Below, piece by piece: positions 1 through 11,713 of a stretch of 38,806 nucleotides of DNA (positions within the stretch are counted from its first letter, which is position 1; each line of letters starts with the position of its first letter). The stretch is from Gammaproteobacteria bacterium (lineage in GTDB: Bacteria; Pseudomonadota; Gammaproteobacteria; Steroidobacterales; Steroidobacteraceae). Both the position numbers and the translations under genes were made by a program. The DNA is taken from NCBI GenBank assembly GCA_025357835.1, contig JANYLM010000085.1, positions 1 to 38,806 on the forward strand. The letters are read 5' to 3'. The notes beneath the pieces were generated by a model that was given only the letters and a program-made list of their open reading frames with translations, made no database searches and was not told the DNA's origin.

Positions 1-1
1 G

Positions 2-256
2 AAGCGTCCACCTCTGTACCAAGTCCTGCTGATCAATGACGATTACACTCCCATGGAGTTCGTCGTCGACATCCTGCAACGTTTCTTTGCTATGGACCGC
101 ACCAAGGCCACTCGCGTTATGCTGGAAGTGCATACCAAGGGGAAAGGCATGTGTGGGGTCTTTACTTATGAGATCGCAGAGACCAAGGTGGCTCAAGTGA
201 TCGCGTACGCGCGACAACATCAGCATCCGCTGATGGCAACGCTAGAAGAGGCGTAA
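2..256 (+). CDS. clpS: ATP-dependent Clp protease adaptor ClpS (5' end outside window)
   Basis: ClpS binds N-degron substrates (bulky hydrophobic N-terminal residues) and hands them to the ClpA unfoldase in the cytoplasm. The reading frame is open from base 2, so the start codon and N-terminal tail lie outside the window. An internal ATG at 53 falls inside the conserved core and is not the start. What remains is the folded core: [17 protein letters not shown] with the substrate-pocket Asn-Asp-Asp and the following Met, then [20 protein letters not shown], including the pocket His, and the C-terminal [10 protein letters not shown]. These match the ClpS family closely from memory. The stop is one base before the clpA start, so the two genes are almost certainly cotranscribed and translationally coupled. 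Confidence 0.96.
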   Translation, partial: KRPPLYQVLLINDDYTPMEFVVDILQRFFAMDRTKATRVMLEVHTKGKGMCGVFTYEIAETKVAQVIAYARQHQHPLMATLEEA

Positions 257-257
257 A

Positions 258-2546
258 GTGCTAAGTCAAGAACTCGAATTTTGCTTGAATGACGCGTTTG
301 CCGGTGCGCGCGAGGCTCGCCATGAATTCATGACAGTGGAGCACTTGCTGCTCGCGATCGTGGATACCCCCAAGGTCAGGGAGGTCTTGAAGTCCTGCGG
401 CGCAGACACAGCAAAACTCAAGACCGAATTGAAGCAATTCATCGACCAAACCACGCCGCGACTGCCGGCCGGCGAGGATCGAGACGTGCAACCGACCTTA
501 GGGTTCCAACGGGTGCTGCAGCGGGCCGTGTTCCACGTGCAATCGAGCGGCAAGAAAGAGGTCACCGTAGCTAATGTACTAGTGGCGATATTCAGCGAGA
601 AGCAGTCGCACGCCGCGTACCTGCTCAGCATGCAGGACGTGTCGCGCCTGGACGTGGTTAATTTCATCGCCCATGGCCTGTCGAAGGCCGGTGGCGAGGA
701 GCGCAGCGAACGCGAGGAGGGCGGGACCTCTCCCGACGCCGAGCGCGAGGGCGACGGCAGCGGCAATGCCCTCGAGAAATATGCCACCAACCTGAACGAG
801 TCGGCGCGCAAGGGCAAGATCGATCCCCTGATTGGCCGTAAGCTCGAGGTGGAGCGCACCATCGAGATCCTGTGCCGCAGACGCAAGAACAACCCCTTGT
901 ACGTTGGCGAAGCCGGCGTGGGCAAGACGGCGATCGCCGAGGGGCTGGCCCGCATGATCGTCGAGAACCAGGTGCCCGACGTACTGTTGGACGCCACCAT
1001 CTATTCGCTGGACATGGGCTCGCTGGTCGCAGGCACTAAGTATCGAGGCGATTTCGAGAAGCGCCTCAAAGCGGTGCTTGCCGAAGTCAAGAAGCAGCCG
1101 GGCGCCATACTGTTCATCGATGAAATTCACACCGTCATCGGCGCCGGTGCGGCATCGGGCGGCGTGATGGACGCGTCGAACCTGATCAAGCCCGCCTTGG
1201 CCAACGGCGACCTGCGCTGCATCGGCTCGACCACGTACAACGAGTATCGCGGGATCTTCGAGAAGGATCATGCGCTGGCGCGCCGTTTCCAGAAGATCGA
1301 CATAAGCGAGCCATCCGTTCAGGATACGGTGGACATTCTGCGCGGGCTCAAAACCCGCTACGAAGAGCATCACGGCATCAAGTATGAGGACGATGCGCTG
1401 CGCGCGGCCGCCGAACTGGCGGCACGGCATATCAACGATAGGCATATGCCGGATAAGGCCATCGACGTCGTCGACGAGGCGGGCGCCAATTTGCGGCTGC
1501 AGCCTGTCGCGAATCGCGCCACGAGCGTCACCGTCACGCAAATCGAGAACGTGGTGGCGCGCATCGCGCGGATTCCGCCGAAGAATGTGTCGCTATCGGA
1601 TCGCGACGTGCTCAAGAACCTAGAGCGCAATTTGAAACTGACCATATTCGGTCAGGACAAGGCCATCGAAGCATTGTCATCCGCCATCAAGATGTCGCGC
1701 TCGGGGCTGGGCGATCAGCGCAAGCCTGTGGGATCGTTCCTGTTCTCAGGTCCCACCGGCGTGGGCAAGACCGAGGTGACCCGTCAGTTAGCCCTCGCCA
1801 TGGGCGTGGAATTCGTGCGCTTCGACATGTCCGAATACATGGAGAGGCATACGGTGTCGCGCCTCATCGGCGCACCTCCCGGCTATGTCGGTTTCGATCA
1901 GGGCGGGCTATTGACTGAGGCCATCGCCAAACACCCGCACTGCGTATTGCTGCTGGATGAAATCGAAAAGGCGCACACGGACGTATATAACCTGCTTCTA
2001 CAAGTGATGGACCACGGCACGCTCACCGACAATAACGGTCGCAAGGCGGATTTCCGTCACGTAATCATCGTGATGACCACTAATGCGGGGGCGTTGGAAA
2101 TGAGCCGACCCAGCATCGGATTCACACACTCGGATACCGCTCCGGATGCAATGGAGGCGATCAAACGCTTGTTTTCACCGGAATTTCGCAATCGCTTGGA
2201 CTCGGTCATTCAATTCGCCAGCCTGGATCAGGACACCATCGAGAGGGTGGTGGACAAGCTCTTGATCGAGGCCGAAGCCCAGCTCGAGCAGAAGCACGTA
2301 TCGATTTCCGTGGATGAGCCGGCGCGCCGCTGGATAGCCAAGCGCGGCTACGACCCGAAGATGGGTGCGCGGCCGATGGCTCGGGTCATACAAGAGTTCA
2401 TCAAACGTCCGCTGGCAGAAGAGCTATTGTTCGGCAAACTCGTCAACGGCGGGCACGTGGAAGTGACCTTGAGCGAGGATGGCGAGAAACTCAAACTCGA
2501 CACTCGCGCTGCGGATCAGCCGGCACTGTTGTCGCACGAGAGCTAG
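258..2546 (+). CDS. clpA: ATP-dependent Clp protease ATP-binding subunit ClpA
   Basis: Hexameric AAA+ unfoldase that threads substrates into ClpP. The 762-residue length matches the family (about 758). Residues 1-145 form the Clp N domain that docks ClpS, followed by an acidic linker (about 147-170). The first AAA+ module has Walker A GEAGVGKT at 217-224 and Walker B ILFIDE; the second has Walker A GPTGVGKT at 498-505 and Walker B VLLLDE. An IGF tripeptide at 620-622 sits where the ClpP-binding loop is expected. The start is GTG at 258, which gives the standard N-terminus ([13 protein letters not shown]) and follows the clpS stop by one base. Together with clpS and aat nearby it makes up most of the bacterial N-degron pathway. 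No anomaly seen. Confidence 0.98.
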   Translation: MLSQELEFCLNDAFAGAREARHEFMTVEHLLLAIVDTPKVREVLKSCGADTAKLKTELKQFIDQTTPRLPAGEDRDVQPTLGFQRVLQRAVFHVQSSGKKEVTVANVLVAIFSEKQSHAAYLLSMQDVSRLDVVNFIAHGLSKAGGEERSEREEGGTSPDAEREGDGSGNALEKYATNLNESARKGKIDPLIGRKLEVERTIEILCRRRKNNPLYVGEAGVGKTAIAEGLARMIVENQVPDVLLDATIYSLDMGSLVAGTKYRGDFEKRLKAVLAEVKKQPGAILFIDEIHTVIGAGAASGGVMDASNLIKPALANGDLRCIGSTTYNEYRGIFEKDHALARRFQKIDISEPSVQDTVDILRGLKTRYEEHHGIKYEDDALRAAAELAARHINDRHMPDKAIDVVDEAGANLRLQPVANRATSVTVTQIENVVARIARIPPKNVSLSDRDVLKNLERNLKLTIFGQDKAIEALSSAIKMSRSGLGDQRKPVGSFLFSGPTGVGKTEVTRQLALAMGVEFVRFDMSEYMERHTVSRLIGAPPGYVGFDQGGLLTEAIAKHPHCVLLLDEIEKAHTDVYNLLLQVMDHGTLTDNNGRKADFRHVIIVMTTNAGALEMSRPSIGFTHSDTAPDAMEAIKRLFSPEFRNRLDSVIQFASLDQDTIERVVDKLLIEAEAQLEQKHVSISVDEPARRWIAKRGYDPKMGARPMARVIQEFIKRPLAEELLFGKLVNGGHVEVTLSEDGEKLKLDTRAADQPALLSHES

Positions 2547-2669
2547 TACCGGAAAAGTGACGGAACATAGCCCTTCAGTGCGTACCTACCCCCTTCTGGG
2601 TGTCCACAGCGACGAACAATACGGGTATTGGAGCTGACCTAAGGCAAGAATTGTCGCGGCGGCTCGAGC
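2547..2669. other. Convergent clpA/infA intergenic region
   Basis: This 123-base gap separates the 3' ends of clpA (plus) and infA (minus). It contains a short palindrome, CAATAC-GG-GTATTG (2617-2630), and a weak ACCC/GGGT stem near 2590-2602. Neither is followed by a T-run on either strand, so I do not call a terminator. No gene is visible. Confidence 0.5.
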
Positions 2670-2888
2670 TCAGCGGCCGCGGTATACGATGCGGCCCTTG
2701 GTCAGGTCGTAAGGGGTCATTTCGACGGTAACCTGGTCGCCGGTCAAAATACGGATGTAGTTTTTACGCATCTTGCCTGAAATATGGGCGGTGACTAGGT
2801 GGCCGGTCTTGAGTTTGACGCGAAACGTCGTATTGGGCAGGGTCTCGACGACCTCACCCTCGAATTGAATTGCCTCTACTTTTGACAT
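2670..2888 (-). CDS. infA: Translation initiation factor IF-1
   Basis: IF-1 occupies the 30S A site during initiation. The protein is 72 residues, the canonical length, and is a single S1/OB-fold domain: [20 protein letters not shown] at the start, then the conserved [19 protein letters not shown] segment and a C-terminus ending in GRIVYRGR. The frame is open further upstream, but the ATG at 2888 gives the conserved N-terminus. It is a separate gene convergent to clpA and downstream of aat on the same strand, as in many gammaproteobacteria. No anomaly seen. Confidence 0.97.
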   Translation of the reverse strand: MSKVEAIQFEGEVVETLPNTTFRVKLKTGHLVTAHISGKMRKNYIRILTGDQVTVEMTPYDLTKGRIVYRGR

Positions 2889-2949
2889 GCGTCCTTGTGG
2901 TATGCGGGAAACCGGGCGCATTGTGCATAAAGCACCCTGTTAATGCAAT

Positions 2950-3651
2950 TTACGCGGCGGCGGGGGCCCAGCGGCCGCTGGGCTGCCGACGGGCAAAACG
3001 GCGCAATAAGCCCACAAACTGGCTGCGTGAGACATCTCGGGCGCCCAAGGAAGCCAGGTGTTCACTGGCCACCTGGCAGTCCACGAGCTGGATGTCGCGT
3101 GCGCGGCACTCCTGGATCAGGCGTGCCAGCGCCACCTTGGACGCATCTCTGCGCAGGCTGAACATGGATTCCCCGAAAAATATCTGACCGAGCTGTATGC
3201 CGTAAAGGCCGCCCGCCAGTTGGCCGGCCTCGTAGGTTTCGATAGAGTGACCGAACCCCAGCTCGTGCAATTGCTCGTAAGAGGCAATCATGTCCTTGTT
3301 CAACCAAGTGTCGGGCCCTCCGCGGCGCGGAGCCGCACAGGCGCGTATGGTGGCGCCGAAGGCGTGGTCGACCCGTGTCGTGTACGGACCATTGCGCAGA
3401 GTCTTAGCTAAGCTGCGCGAACACTTGAATTCCTCTGGAAACAAGACCATGCGCGGATCCGGCGACCACCACAGTATCGGTTGTTGCGTGGAATACCAGG
3501 GGAACACGCCGCGTTCGTACGCCGCCAGCAGCCGCGCCGGGCTCAAGTCGCCGCCGGCCGCGAGCAACCCGGAGGGCTCGCGCAGAGCATGCTCCACGGG
3601 CGGAAACCAGTCGGGGTCAGCGTGTTCGCCCAACCATATGAGTCTGCTCAG
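2950..3651 (-). CDS. aat: Leucyl/phenylalanyl-tRNA--protein transferase
   Basis: Aat transfers Leu or Phe from aminoacyl-tRNA to proteins with N-terminal Lys or Arg, creating the degron read by ClpS-ClpAP. Family signatures are clear: PSGLLAAGGDLSPARLLAAY, GVFPWYS, ILWWSPDPRMVL, WLNKDMIASY, GGLYGIQLGQIFFGESMFS and LVDCQVASEHLASLGA. The start is not obvious. TTG at 3633 gives 227 residues but drops the conserved SRLIWL segment, which aligns with the E. coli N-terminus. In frame upstream, a CTG at 3651 restores it, overlaps the stop of the preceding gene as CTGA, and has GAGGA about nine bases upstream. I use CTG as the likely start, with TTG at 3633 as the fallback; only the first few residues depend on this. 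Confidence 0.95.
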   Translation of the reverse strand: MSRLIWLGEHADPDWFPPVEHALREPSGLLAAGGDLSPARLLAAYERGVFPWYSTQQPILWWSPDPRMVLFPEEFKCSRSLAKTLRNGPYTTRVDHAFGATIRACAAPRRGGPDTWLNKDMIASYEQLHELGFGHSIETYEAGQLAGGLYGIQLGQIFFGESMFSLRRDASKVALARLIQECRARDIQLVDCQVASEHLASLGARDVSRSQFVGLLRRFARRQPSGRWAPAAA

Positions 3652-4805
3652 AGCTGCAATTCCTCATCGGGCGCACGATGGTAGGGCACATGCTCATTGA
3701 CCGCGGCCGCGTAAGTGTCGACGCCCCGGGCCTCGCGGGCCGCAAAATCTCGAATGGCCGCGGCAAACCGTTTATCGACGACGTAGTGCGCCGAACTCAT
3801 GAGCGTCGGCACGAAACCTCGAGGCACTTTGTGCTCGCCCTGAGTTCCCGGCTCGAAACGCTGTAATTTCTTCGCGATGCAGTATTCGATTCCTTGGTAG
3901 TAGCAGGTCTCGAAATGCAGGCTGTGGTAGTTGCCTGCTGCGCCCCAGTAGCGGCCGAATAGGGCATTGTCGCCGACGAAGAATACGGCAACCGCGATAT
4001 GCTCGGCGCCGATGCGCGCCAGCTTGAGCATCAGCCGTTCCGGCATGGTCGCGGCCACTCGCTTGAAAAAATCCAGATTCAGGTAGGGGTCATGGCCGTG
4101 GCGGTAGAAGGTGTCTGCGTAGAAGGCATACACCGTGTCCCACAGTGCATCGTCCATGTCGCTGCCGTGCAGAGTGTCGAATACTATGCCGGCCTCGGCG
4201 ACTCGCCGGCGTTCGCGCTTGGCCTTTTTACGCTTCTCGGCGGTAAACGTGGCGAGAAAGGCATCGAACGACTCATAGCCCTGGTTGAACCAGTGAAACT
4301 GGCAGTCGCGGCGCAGGATCAATCCCGCCGACCTCAAGCGCTCGGATGTGTCGTTCGTGGGGAACAGCACATGCCAGGATGACAGCTGCTCGCTGCGCGC
4401 GTAGTCGATCGCCGACTTGATCAATAGGTCGGATACGAGCGTGGCGTTAGCCTGAGGGCTTATGAGAAGACGCGGTCCGCGCACTGGAGTGAACGGCACC
4501 GCGGATAGTAGCTTCGGGTAGTAGGGCAGCCCGTGCTGCGCGTAGGCATTGGCCCAGGAAAAATCGAATACGAATTCGCCGCGCGAATGGCCCTTGCGGA
4601 ACAAGGGCATGGCGCCGACTGGGATGCCTTTCGCATCGTCGATCACCAGGTGCCGCGGCGACCACCCGGTTTGCGGCACGGCGCAGCCGGACTCCTCCAG
4701 CGCCAGTAGAAACTCGTGGCGTAGGAAGGGCTGGCCCTCCCCTAGCAGGGAGTTCCAACTCGCCGCGTCGATCTGCGCGATGCTGGAAAGTACACGCACG
4801 TTCAC
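3648..4805 (-). CDS. COG3146/DUF482 family GNAT-fold acyltransferase-like protein
   Basis: This 385-residue protein belongs to the family often named peptidoglycan-biosynthesis-like or GNAT N-acetyltransferase (COG3146, FemAB-like fold). Supporting segments are GQPFLRHEFLLALEESGC near the N-terminus, a basic KRKKAKRERRRV stretch about halfway, FYRHGHDPYLNLDFF, and the C-terminal hallmark FEPGTQGEHKVPRGF. It has no signal peptide or membrane segment and is expected in the cytoplasm. The substrate is not established for this family. It lies four bases after trxB and overlaps aat by four bases, so it is the middle gene of a trxB-COG3146-aat operon. In some relatives this neighbourhood carries Bpt, the other aminoacyl-tRNA protein transferase, but this sequence is not Bpt. 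Confidence 0.85.
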   Translation of the reverse strand: MNVRVLSSIAQIDAASWNSLLGEGQPFLRHEFLLALEESGCAVPQTGWSPRHLVIDDAKGIPVGAMPLFRKGHSRGEFVFDFSWANAYAQHGLPYYPKLLSAVPFTPVRGPRLLISPQANATLVSDLLIKSAIDYARSEQLSSWHVLFPTNDTSERLRSAGLILRRDCQFHWFNQGYESFDAFLATFTAEKRKKAKRERRRVAEAGIVFDTLHGSDMDDALWDTVYAFYADTFYRHGHDPYLNLDFFKRVAATMPERLMLKLARIGAEHIAVAVFFVGDNALFGRYWGAAGNYHSLHFETCYYQGIEYCIAKKLQRFEPGTQGEHKVPRGFVPTLMSSAHYVVDKRFAAAIRDFAAREARGVDTYAAAVNEHVPYHRAPDEELQL

Positions 4806-4809
4806 AGGA

Positions 4810-5835
<1,026 letters not shown>

Positions 5836-5843
5836 TCATGGTA

Positions 5844-5872
5844 AGTAAATCTGTGGGCGCCAGCCAGTTCAA
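5844..5872 (-). promoter_or_regulatory. Candidate sigma70 promoter of trxB
   Basis: On the minus strand TTGAAC (5872-5867) is followed after 17 bases by TTTACT (5849-5844), about 45 bases before the trxB ATG. The -35 hexamer is one arm of the perfect inverted repeat at 5864-5892. Match and spacing are good for sigma70, but this is reading by eye. Confidence 0.45.
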
Positions 5873-5892
5873 TCAAGGCCATGTTGAACTGG
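5864..5892. promoter_or_regulatory. Perfect 9-bp inverted repeat between trxB and ftsK
   Basis: CCAGTTCAA (5864-5872) and TTGAACTGG (5884-5892) are exact reverse complements separated by 11 bases. The arm starts are 20 bp apart, about two helical turns, as expected for a dimeric operator. Each arm supplies a TTGAAC -35-like hexamer facing its own gene, so a bound protein could control both directions. There is no T-run, so a terminator is unlikely. Confidence 0.55.
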
Positions 5893-5910
5893 GGTACTAT
5901 TACATATTAT
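5884..5910 (+). promoter_or_regulatory. Candidate promoter of ftsK
   Basis: TTGAAC at 5884-5889, the right arm of the inverted repeat, precedes an AT-rich stretch containing TATTAT (5905-5910) at 15-bp spacing. This is short for sigma70; neighbouring registers give poorer hexamers. It would place transcription start roughly 30 bases before the ftsK TTG. Confidence 0.3.
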
Positions 5911-5949
5911 TCAATTAGTTAAGAAGTTAATATCATAAAAGGTCTAGAT

Positions 5950-8286
5950 TTGACTGACGACGCTCAGCCTAAGAAAACCAAGCAGAAGAGCGCGCTCTCC
6001 GCGGCTGTCGCTCGATCCTTACGCGAAGGTACGCTGTGGGTATCGGCCGCACTTGCGCTGATATTGCTGCTGGCGCTCCTTTCCTATCGACCCCACGATC
6101 CGGGATTCTGGGATACCGGGGAGCCGGGGCAAGCGGTCAGTAATTGGATCGGTCCCGTGGGCGCCTGGCTTGCCGGATTTTTCCTGTTCCTCTTCGGCCG
6201 GCCAGCCTATTTGTTTCCTGTGATGTTGGCCTATGCAGGCTGGCTGGTGCACAAGGAGCAGGCGCTCCCGGATGCTCGCTCGCGCATCAATACCCTGCTG
6301 CGCGGCGCGGGATTCGCCCTGACCCTGGTCACGAGCTGCGGGCTGGCCACTCTGCACTGGGACGGGTCCGCACTGCCGAACAGCGCGGGGGGCGTGCTCG
6401 GGGAGCTGGCCGGGCGGGGCAGTGCGCACGGTTTGAGTTTTCTGGGTGCGACCCTGCTGCTGCTGGGGCTTTGGCTGGCCGGCGTGGCGCTTACCTTGAG
6501 CGTCTCCTGGTTCGAGATCATGGACCAGCTCGGTGCATGGGTGCTTAAAGCCATCGACTGGACCCGCACGCGAATCGAGCAGCGCCGCGAACTAGCCTCG
6601 GGCCAGCAGCGCAAGCAGGCGCGCCAAGAAGTCGTGCGTGAGGAGCAGAAAAAAGTAGCGAGCCGGCCGCCGCCGCGAATCGAGGCGGCCGCGCCCGTGC
6701 CGATGAAGAGCGATCGGGTCGAGCGCGAGAGGCAGGTGCCGCTGTTCGATGCGCCTAAGTCGAGCGAACTGCCTGCATTGTCCCTGCTCGATGAGGCGGG
6801 CCCGCGCGAGCAGTCGTACTCCGACGAAGCGCTGGAGGCGATGTCGCGCCTGGTAGAGCTTAAGCTGCGCGATTTCGGCGTCGAAGCCGAGGTGGTCGCG
6901 GTATTTCCGGGCCCCGTCATTACCCGCTTCGAATTGCGGCCGGCGGCAGGGGTCAAGGTCAGCCAAATCAGCAATCTGTCGAAGGATCTTGCCCGGGCTC
7001 TGTCCGCCATCAGCGTCCGTGTCGTGGAAATCATACCCGGCAAGTCGGTCGTCGGGCTGGAGATACCCAACGAGAAACGCGAGATCGTCACCCTTGGCGA
7101 GATCATCAAATCCAAGCCCTATGACGACGTCAGCTCGCCGCTGGCATTGGCGCTGGGCAAGGACATCGGCGGCGTACCCATCGTCGCCGATCTTGCGCGC
7201 ATGCCTCACTTGCTGATTGCGGGCACGACGGGTTCCGGTAAGTCGGTGGGCATCAATGCCATGGTCTTAAGCCTTTTGTACAAGGCGACTCCGGAACATG
7301 TGCGCATGATCATGATCGACCCGAAGATGCTGGAACTCTCGGTGTACGAGGGCATTCCTCATCTCCTGTCGCCGGTGGTGACGGACATGAAGCAGGCGGC
7401 AAACGCCCTGCGCTGGTGCGTCGCCGAAATGGAGCGGCGCTACCAACTCATGTCCATGCTGGGCGTGCGCAACATCGGCGGCTTCAACCGCAAAGTCAAA
7501 GATGCTGCGGACGCGGGTAAGCCCATCAAAGATCCAATCCGCATGCAGAAAATCGCACAGGGGGTTCCCGGTGTGGTCGCGGAAGACGTGCCGGATCTGA
7601 CGTCTCTGCCCTTCATTGTGGTGATCATCGACGAATTGGCCGATCTCATGATGATAGTCGGCAAGAAAGTCGAGGAACTGATTGCGCGATTGGCACAGAA
7701 GGCCCGGGCTTCCGGCATCCATCTCATTCTGGCCACACAGCGTCCGTCGGTGGACGTCATTACCGGGCTGATCAAAGCCAATATCCCGACCCGTATCGCA
7801 TTCCAGGTGTCCGCCAAAGTGGACTCGCGCACCATTCTCGATCAGAGCGGTGCGGAGTCCCTGCTCGGCCACGGTGACATGTTGTACCTGCCTCCCGGTA
7901 CCTCCATTCCGACTCGAGTGCATGGCGCCTTCGTATCCGATCAAGAGGTGCATCGTGTGGTCGGGGGGCTGAAGTCCACCTCACCGCCGGTCTACATCGA
8001 CGAAATTCTGGAAGGTCCGCGCAATCCGATTCCCGGATTTCCGTCGGACGAGGAGGAAAGCGGCGAGGGCAGCGGCGATGCCGAGGCCGATCCCCTGTAC
8101 GACGAGGCAGTGCGCATCGTCACTGAGACGCGCAAGGCTTCCATCTCCGGTGTGCAGCGCCGCCTAAAGATCGGCTACAACCGCGCGGCGCGCCTGGTGG
8201 AAGCTATGGAAGCTGCCGGCTTGGTGGGGCCGTTGCAGTCCAATGGGGCCCGCGAGATTTATGGGGCCGCGCCGCCCGAGGAATGA
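5950..8286 (+). CDS. ftsK: DNA translocase FtsK
   Basis: Divisome-anchored DNA pump that clears and aligns chromosome dimers at septation. The 778-residue protein is of the shorter-linker type. Residues 1-190 contain about four membrane segments ([51 protein letters not shown]). A charged linker follows (about 200-280), then the alpha and beta motor domains with Walker A GTTGSGKS at 425-432 and Walker [12 protein letters not shown] around Asp561, and [22 protein letters not shown]. The C-terminal gamma winged helix ([11 protein letters not shown] to GAREIY) recognises polar KOPS sites. The start is TTG at 5950, with AAAAGG about seven bases upstream and no better ATG nearby. lolA follows closely, giving an ftsK-lolA-rarA cluster. 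Confidence 0.97.
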   Translation: MTDDAQPKKTKQKSALSAAVARSLREGTLWVSAALALILLLALLSYRPHDPGFWDTGEPGQAVSNWIGPVGAWLAGFFLFLFGRPAYLFPVMLAYAGWLVHKEQALPDARSRINTLLRGAGFALTLVTSCGLATLHWDGSALPNSAGGVLGELAGRGSAHGLSFLGATLLLLGLWLAGVALTLSVSWFEIMDQLGAWVLKAIDWTRTRIEQRRELASGQQRKQARQEVVREEQKKVASRPPPRIEAAAPVPMKSDRVERERQVPLFDAPKSSELPALSLLDEAGPREQSYSDEALEAMSRLVELKLRDFGVEAEVVAVFPGPVITRFELRPAAGVKVSQISNLSKDLARALSAISVRVVEIIPGKSVVGLEIPNEKREIVTLGEIIKSKPYDDVSSPLALALGKDIGGVPIVADLARMPHLLIAGTTGSGKSVGINAMVLSLLYKATPEHVRMIMIDPKMLELSVYEGIPHLLSPVVTDMKQAANALRWCVAEMERRYQLMSMLGVRNIGGFNRKVKDAADAGKPIKDPIRMQKIAQGVPGVVAEDVPDLTSLPFIVVIIDELADLMMIVGKKVEELIARLAQKARASGIHLILATQRPSVDVITGLIKANIPTRIAFQVSAKVDSRTILDQSGAESLLGHGDMLYLPPGTSIPTRVHGAFVSDQEVHRVVGGLKSTSPPVYIDEILEGPRNPIPGFPSDEEESGEGSGDAEADPLYDEAVRIVTETRKASISGVQRRLKIGYNRAARLVEAMEAAGLVGPLQSNGAREIYGAAPPEE

Positions 8287-8290
8287 GCAT

Positions 8291-9007
8291 ATGACAGCCA
8301 AAAAACTCGCGCCGTGGGGCCGGACCCTTGCATCGTGGCGCAGAACCGCTGCCGGCATACGTACCGTCGCGCTATCGAGGCCGACTATGGCTGCCGCCAG
8401 GCTGATGTTGCTGGCGGTGTTCTTCAGTGTCGCGCTATCCGCATCGCCCGCCACCGACGTCGAGAAGTACCTGAACGGTCTCGCCACCTGGGCCGCCGAT
8501 TTCACTCAGACCATCGACGATGGCCACGGCAATGTCCTGCGCAGCGCGGCGGGCCGGCTTTACTTGCAAAGGCCGGGCAGGTTTCGCTGGGATTATTCGC
8601 AGCCATCCGAACAACTGGTGTTGGCGGATGGCAAGCAAATTTGGTTTTACGACAAGGATCTCGCGCAAGCCAATGTGCGTGATATGGACACCGGTCTCGC
8701 GGGCACTCCCGCCAGCCTGCTGTCGGGCAATGCATCGGTCAGCACTCAGTTCAACGTCACCGCCCTGCCGCCGAGCGCGGGGCTGCAGTGGTTCCAGCTG
8801 GTGCCAAAGCACCCGGACACGGATTTTCAGCTAGTGCGCATCGGTTTCGACAAGGGTGAATTGCGGTCGATGTTCCTTGCCGACAAGCTCAATCAGATCA
8901 CGCAGCTGACCTTTTCCAACTCGAAACGCAACCTGCCCTTGGCAGCGGATCTGTTCTCTTTCGTGCCGCCGCCGGGAGTCGATGTGATCGGACGCGGCGG
9001 CAAGTGA
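8291..9007 (+). CDS. lolA: Outer-membrane lipoprotein carrier protein LolA
   Basis: Periplasmic chaperone that ferries lipoproteins from LolCDE to LolB. The mature part shows the LolA pattern: VEKYLNGLATWAADFTQTI, then GRLYLQRPGRFRWDY, QLVLADGKQIWFYDKDLAQ and C-terminal ADLFSFVPPPGVDVI. The ATG at 8291 has GAGGA about eight bases upstream and gives 238 residues, but with an unusually long basic stretch before the hydrophobic signal segment (LMLLAVFFSVALSASPA). A second ATG at 8387 would give a conventional short signal peptide. I keep 8291 because of its ribosome binding site. The gene begins four bases after ftsK and its stop overlaps the rarA GTG. Confidence 0.93.
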   Translation: MTAKKLAPWGRTLASWRRTAAGIRTVALSRPTMAAARLMLLAVFFSVALSASPATDVEKYLNGLATWAADFTQTIDDGHGNVLRSAAGRLYLQRPGRFRWDYSQPSEQLVLADGKQIWFYDKDLAQANVRDMDTGLAGTPASLLSGNASVSTQFNVTALPPSAGLQWFQLVPKHPDTDFQLVRIGFDKGELRSMFLADKLNQITQLTFSNSKRNLPLAADLFSFVPPPGVDVIGRGGK

Positions 9008-10320
9008 CTGGCAGCGACGGCACGTATCGCCCGCTGGCCGATCGACTGCGTCCACAGTCTCTCGATGAGTACGTGGGTCAAGCGCATTTGTTGGGAGCGG
9101 GTGCGCCGCTGCGCCGCGCGTTGGAGTCCGGCCGCCCACATTCGATGATTTTGTGGGGCCCGCCCGGAACCGGCAAAACCACCTTGGCGCGTTTGGTGGC
9201 TACCGGCGCGCACGCCGAATTCATCGCGCTGTCGGCGGTGCTGGCCGGCATCAAGGACATCCGCGCGGTGGTGGAGCAGGCGCGCGGCTTGCGCGGCACG
9301 CGCGACACGGTGCTGTTTCTCGATGAAGTACATCGCTTCAACAAGGCGCAGCAGGACACCTTCCTGCCCTATGTCGAGGATGGCACTTTGATTTTCGTCG
9401 GTGCGACCACCGAGAACCCGTCCTTCGAGGTCAACAATGCGCTGCTGTCGCGGGCACGGGTGTATGTGCTTAAGTCCATCGATGCCGACGACCTCGGCAA
9501 ATTGCTCGATCGCGCATTGCGGGATACGGAGCGGGGCCTGGGCAAACTGAAGCTGCAAATCGATGCCGGGGCCCGTGAGTTATTGGTGGCCGCAGCCGAC
9601 GGCGATGCGCGGCGCATGCTCAATCTGTTGGAAACCGCCGCGGATTTGAGCTCGCCGCGGGACGCAGGACGCGGGCTGGACACCGATACCATGCGCGCCG
9701 TGATCGGCAGCACCTATGTGCGTTTCGACAAGGGCGGCGAGAACTTCTACGACCAGATATCAGCCTTGCACAAATCGGTTCGCGGCAGCGATCCAGATGC
9801 CGCGCTCTATTGGCTGTGCCGGATGCTGGCCGGAGGCTGCGACCCTCTGTACATCGCGCGGCGCGCGCTGCGCATGGCGAGCGAAGACATCGGCAATGCC
9901 GATCCGCGGGCGCTCACTATGAGCTTGGAAGCGTGCGCGGTATATGAACGCTTGGGCAGTCCGGAAGGAGAGCTGGCCATCGCCCAGGCCATTGTGTTCA
10001 TGGCGTGTGCGGCCAAGAGCAACGCCGTCTACACGGCGTACAAGGCGGCGACCGCAGACGCCGCGAGTTTGGGTTCGCTCGAGGTGCCCCTGCATCTGCG
10101 CAACGCGCCGACGCGCTTGATGAAAGAAATCGGCTACGGCAAGGGTTATCGGTATGCGCATGACGAACCCGGCGGCTACGCTGCGGGGGAGCGCTACTTC
10201 CCCGACGACATGCCGGAGCGGCGCTACTATGTGCCGGCGGCGCGCGGGCTGGAGATCAAGATCGGCGAGGCGCTCGGCGCGCGGCGCGATCGCGATCGCA
10301 AATCGCGCGATGGCGGTTGA
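9004..10320 (+). CDS. rarA: Replication-associated recombination protein A (MgsA/RarA AAA+ ATPase)
   Basis: AAA+ clamp-loader-like ATPase acting at stalled or damaged replication forks. The 438 residues match the family. Walker A GPPGTGKT lies at 52-59, Walker B LFLDEVHRFNKAQQD follows, then the sensor 1 region FVGATTENPSFEVN. The C-terminal tetramerisation region contains ALYWLCRMLAGGCDPLYIARR, IGNADPRAL and the conserved PLHLRNAPTRLMK...YGKGYRYAHD. The start is GTG at 9004, overlapping the lolA stop by four bases (GTGA), so it is translationally coupled. The ftsK-lolA-rarA-serS order is classic for gammaproteobacteria. No anomaly. Confidence 0.96.
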   Translation: MTGSDGTYRPLADRLRPQSLDEYVGQAHLLGAGAPLRRALESGRPHSMILWGPPGTGKTTLARLVATGAHAEFIALSAVLAGIKDIRAVVEQARGLRGTRDTVLFLDEVHRFNKAQQDTFLPYVEDGTLIFVGATTENPSFEVNNALLSRARVYVLKSIDADDLGKLLDRALRDTERGLGKLKLQIDAGARELLVAAADGDARRMLNLLETAADLSSPRDAGRGLDTDTMRAVIGSTYVRFDKGGENFYDQISALHKSVRGSDPDAALYWLCRMLAGGCDPLYIARRALRMASEDIGNADPRALTMSLEACAVYERLGSPEGELAIAQAIVFMACAAKSNAVYTAYKAATADAASLGSLEVPLHLRNAPTRLMKEIGYGKGYRYAHDEPGGYAAGERYFPDDMPERRYYVPAARGLEIKIGEALGARRDRDRKSRDGG

Positions 10321-10347
10321 TCGTGATCCCGCGCGTTGGCCTACAAT
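10317..10347 (+). promoter_or_regulatory. Candidate sigma70 promoter of serS
   Basis: TACAAT (10342-10347) is a good -10 hexamer. TTGATC (10317-10322) is the best -35, at a long 19-bp spacing. It sits about 30 bases before the serS start, so serS probably has its own promoter in addition to read-through from rarA. Confidence 0.4.
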
Positions 10348-10349
10348 AG

Positions 10350-11654
<1,305 letters not shown>

Positions 11655-11713
11655 CGGTTGACGCCGCCGGGCATTGCGGACCAGTTCGCGACTGGCTAGC
11701 TGAGCATGAGCTA

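Noticed and set aside
579..1541. Open frame of 320 codons opposite clpA
   Set aside because: Antisense of conserved ClpA AAA+ sequence with no own motif or ribosome binding site.
2617..2630. CAATAC-GG-GTATTG palindrome between clpA and infA
   Set aside because: The two-base loop and lack of a T-run rule out an intrinsic terminator, and there is no promoter nearby to make it an operator.
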